From DATDCY01 sp031406795 [NCBI: Candidatus Rokuibacteriota bacterium] (lineage in GTDB: Bacteria > JAUVQV01), in assembly GCA_031406795.1 (NCBI GenBank), contig JANOHV010000224.1:1-51564 (forward strand): a stretch of DNA of 51,564 bases, read 5' to 3'. Shown here in pieces: positions 49,934-51,564 of this stretch (within the stretch, counting starts at the first letter, position 1; each line of letters opens with the position of its first letter). The translations under genes were made by a program, and so were the position numbers. The notes beneath the pieces were generated by a model. It saw only the letters and a list, made by a program, of their open reading frames with translations, searched no databases and was not told where the DNA came from.

Positions 49934-51564
49934 ATGAACGCGTCGAAAGCAGTTGTTGTAGCGGAGAGCCAGCGGAGGCCAAGGAGTACGGGAAGGGCAA
50001 TCCCCACGTTCCTGGCGGTCCTGGCGGTTGCGCTGGGTGGACTGTTCCCGTCCGGAAGCGCACAGGCGGCTCTGAATGCGGTCAGCCCCCTGAGGAATTT
50101 CGGGAACTTCCCGCTCTGGTATCGTGATCTCGCCGCCGGCGGGAGTCAGGTGCAATTGTGTCTGGGACTGAACCCGGATGGTACCGGGCTGCCTGACCCC
50201 CTCTGCGTGTTGCCTCCCCTGGCCCCGGGAAATATCAGTTTTCCGGCCAACTTCCCCGACGAGGCATTCTATTGGATTGCGGAAGCCGAGCATGCCGCCA
50301 TCGGTACCGGCGGCGGCCGTGCCCGGCTTCGTTTCGCGCTGGAGGCCGCATTTGGCACGGGAACCCCCGTGGCCGGCCAACAGATGACTTTCTTGCGGAT
50401 CAATTTGTTTCCGATAGCAGGACTTGCCCCGAGCAGCACCTATACGGTGTTGCATCCGTATGGCACGTTTGATTTTACGACTGAAGCAGATGGCAGAACG
50501 ACTATCACCGGTGGCCAGGCATTCAGGGCGGAAGACGGAGCTATTCCCATCGGTATCGTCGCGACCGCCTTTGAAATACTGCTTCCCGCGACGAATACCA
50601 ATATCTCCAGTCTGTTGAAGTGGGACGTGGGGGCGCCGGCAGGATATCTGGGAGACGCACTTACCCCGCATCTGGTAACGGGGGGTCCGCTGAGCAACAC
50701 GTTTACGATTGCGGCAGCAGCAGGTCCCGCATTGACCGCGGATATCGATCCGACGCTCGCCGGGGTGCAGACTTCGATCACGACGGGTCTCTTCGTGGTT
50801 TCGGGGAAGCTCTTCGCGCCGACACTTACCCAGGTGACGCCCGTCCCGACACCTACCAACGTCACCACGCCGAATTACAGCTTTACGACGAACGACGTCG
50901 GCACGATCACCTACGGCGGTGACTGCACCAGCCCGACGACGGCTGCGGTCCTGGGGACCAACACGGTGACTTTCAATCCTCTGGCGGATGGAGTTCATGC
51001 CAACTGCACGATTACGGTCACCAATGCTGCAGGAAATGCCAGCAACATCTTGAGCGTGGCACCCTTCACGATCGACACGGTGCCTCCCGTCGCGACGCAG
51101 GTGACGGCGGTCCCGACCCCGACCGGAGACAGCACGCCGACCTACACCTTCAACACGAACGAAGCCGGAACCATCGTGATCGGGGGAGGCTGCGCGAGTG
51201 CGACGACGGCTGCAACGGCAGGCAATAACACAATTGCCTTCCGCGCTCTGAAAGCCGGGCTGCACACCGGCTGCCTGATCACCGTGGTCGATCTGGCGAC
51301 GAACGTCGGCAACACGCTGAATGTGCCGGCCTTCACGGTCAGAAACGTGAAGAACGATTTCGACGGCGACGTTCGCTCGGACATCGGCTGCTACTTCCCG
51401 CCCGGGGGCGACTGGTTCGAGTTCAGGAGCGCGGAGGGATTCATCCAGACGAAGTTCGGGTTTGCCGGGACGCTGCCGATCACCGGCGACTTCGACGCCG
51501 ACGGCAAGGCCGACATCGGCGCCTACAACCCGCCCGGCGGCAACTGGTACCTCTTCAAGAGCAC
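49934..51564 (+). CDS. Exported WYxD/HPYG-domain protein with Ig-like and FG-GAP repeats, 3' end outside the window
   Basis: The frame is open from ATG 49934 (ttggaggagagagac before it) to the window edge, 543 codons. A Sec signal (FLAVLAVALGGLFPSGSAQA) is followed by the domain shared with the 19812 and 16889 proteins: NFPLWYRD, LCLGLNPDG, FPDEAFYWIAEAE, RFALEAAFGTGTPVAGQQMTFLRI, YTVLHPYGTFDF. Two 85-residue Ig-like repeats follow (LTQVTPVPTPTNVTTPNYSF and VATQVTAVPTPTGDSTPTY). From base 51356 the 44-residue DFDGDG repeats begin. It thus joins the two repeat families of the window in one protein. The total length cannot be known here. Confidence 0.85.
   Translation, partial: MNASKAVVVAESQRRPRSTGRAIPTFLAVLAVALGGLFPSGSAQAALNAVSPLRNFGNFPLWYRDLAAGGSQVQLCLGLNPDGTGLPDPLCVLPPLAPGNISFPANFPDEAFYWIAEAEHAAIGTGGGRARLRFALEAAFGTGTPVAGQQMTFLRINLFPIAGLAPSSTYTVLHPYGTFDFTTEADGRTTITGGQAFRAEDGAIPIGIVATAFEILLPATNTNISSLLKWDVGAPAGYLGDALTPHLVTGGPLSNTFTIAAAAGPALTADIDPTLAGVQTSITTGLFVVSGKLFAPTLTQVTPVPTPTNVTTPNYSFTTNDVGTITYGGDCTSPTTAAVLGTNTVTFNPLADGVHANCTITVTNAAGNASNILSVAPFTIDTVPPVATQVTAVPTPTGDSTPTYTFNTNEAGTIVIGGGCASATTAATAGNNTIAFRALKAGLHTGCLITVVDLATNVGNTLNVPAFTVRNVKNDFDGDVRSDIGCYFPPGGDWFEFRSAEGFIQTKFGFAGTLPITGDFDADGKADIGAYNPPGGNWYLFKS
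51356..51564 (+). repeat. Start of a third 44-residue repeat module, cut by the window edge
   Basis: One complete unit (DFDGDVRSDIGCYFPPGGDW..., ending LPITG) and part of a second (DFDADGKADIGAYNPPGGNWYLFKS) are visible. By analogy with the other two modules about four more units are expected beyond the edge. Confidence 0.85.

Overview
The window is GC-rich DNA with strongly G/C-biased third codon positions, from a Gram-negative bacterium with an elaborate cell envelope. Sec signal peptides, lipoproteins, outer-membrane barrels and multiheme cytochromes are abundant. A decaheme DmsE/MtrA-type cytochrome with a PioB/MtrB-type barrel, a very large multicopper oxidase and a sigma54 activator pair fit a metal- or electrode-respiring lineage close to Desulfuromonadia/Geobacter (Desulfobacterota). 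That placement is inference; no rRNA or marker gene is present. I found no tRNA, rRNA, CRISPR array or insertion sequence.

Layout. (1) 1-3110: end of a TolB-like propeller protein, a small lipoprotein and a radical SAM enzyme. (2) 3227-8548: operon of a YeiH-type transporter, a periplasmic rhodanese, a decaheme cytochrome and a PioB-type barrel, behind a palindrome GTGA-N6-TCAC. (3) 8838-16610: two facing groups of signalling genes; one REC-kinase gene is split by an in-frame TAG. (4) 16889-21110: two paralogous exported proteins on the minus strand. (5) 21439-24773: a soluble kinase and a sigma54-dependent response regulator. (6) 24887-27123: a lipoprotein with a C-X4-CH motif, a monoheme/beta-barrel fusion and a convergent CHRD lipoprotein. 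(7) 27649-38865: a 1,626-residue multicopper oxidase, a YVTN propeller protein, two SCO copper chaperones, a cytochrome c/substrate-binding-protein fusion, a small membrane protein and an FtsX-like permease, several joined by 4-base start/stop overlaps. (8) 39243 to the window end: large exported Ig-like and repeat proteins flanking a Tat-exported copper oxidase and a partner oxidase with no signal peptide.

How the parts may work together. Region 2 looks like a trans-envelope electron conduit. Regions 7 and 8 look like a copper-dependent extracellular oxidase programme: SCO proteins could supply copper, and the surface repeat proteins could form the matrix or substrate contact. The 27649 and 39243 genes each have a -24/-12 (sigma54) promoter about 107-110 bases before the start codon, copies of the heptamer TGTCTCA upstream, and one GTGA-N6-TCAC palindrome. 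The same palindrome sits before the cytochrome conduit operon. The NtrC-type regulator at 23418-24773 is the only sigma54 activator in the window and the obvious candidate controller. The most novel elements are the apparently split multicopper oxidase (44339/45781), the three-copy exported domain, the identical-length six-repeat C-terminal modules, and the shared regulatory signature.
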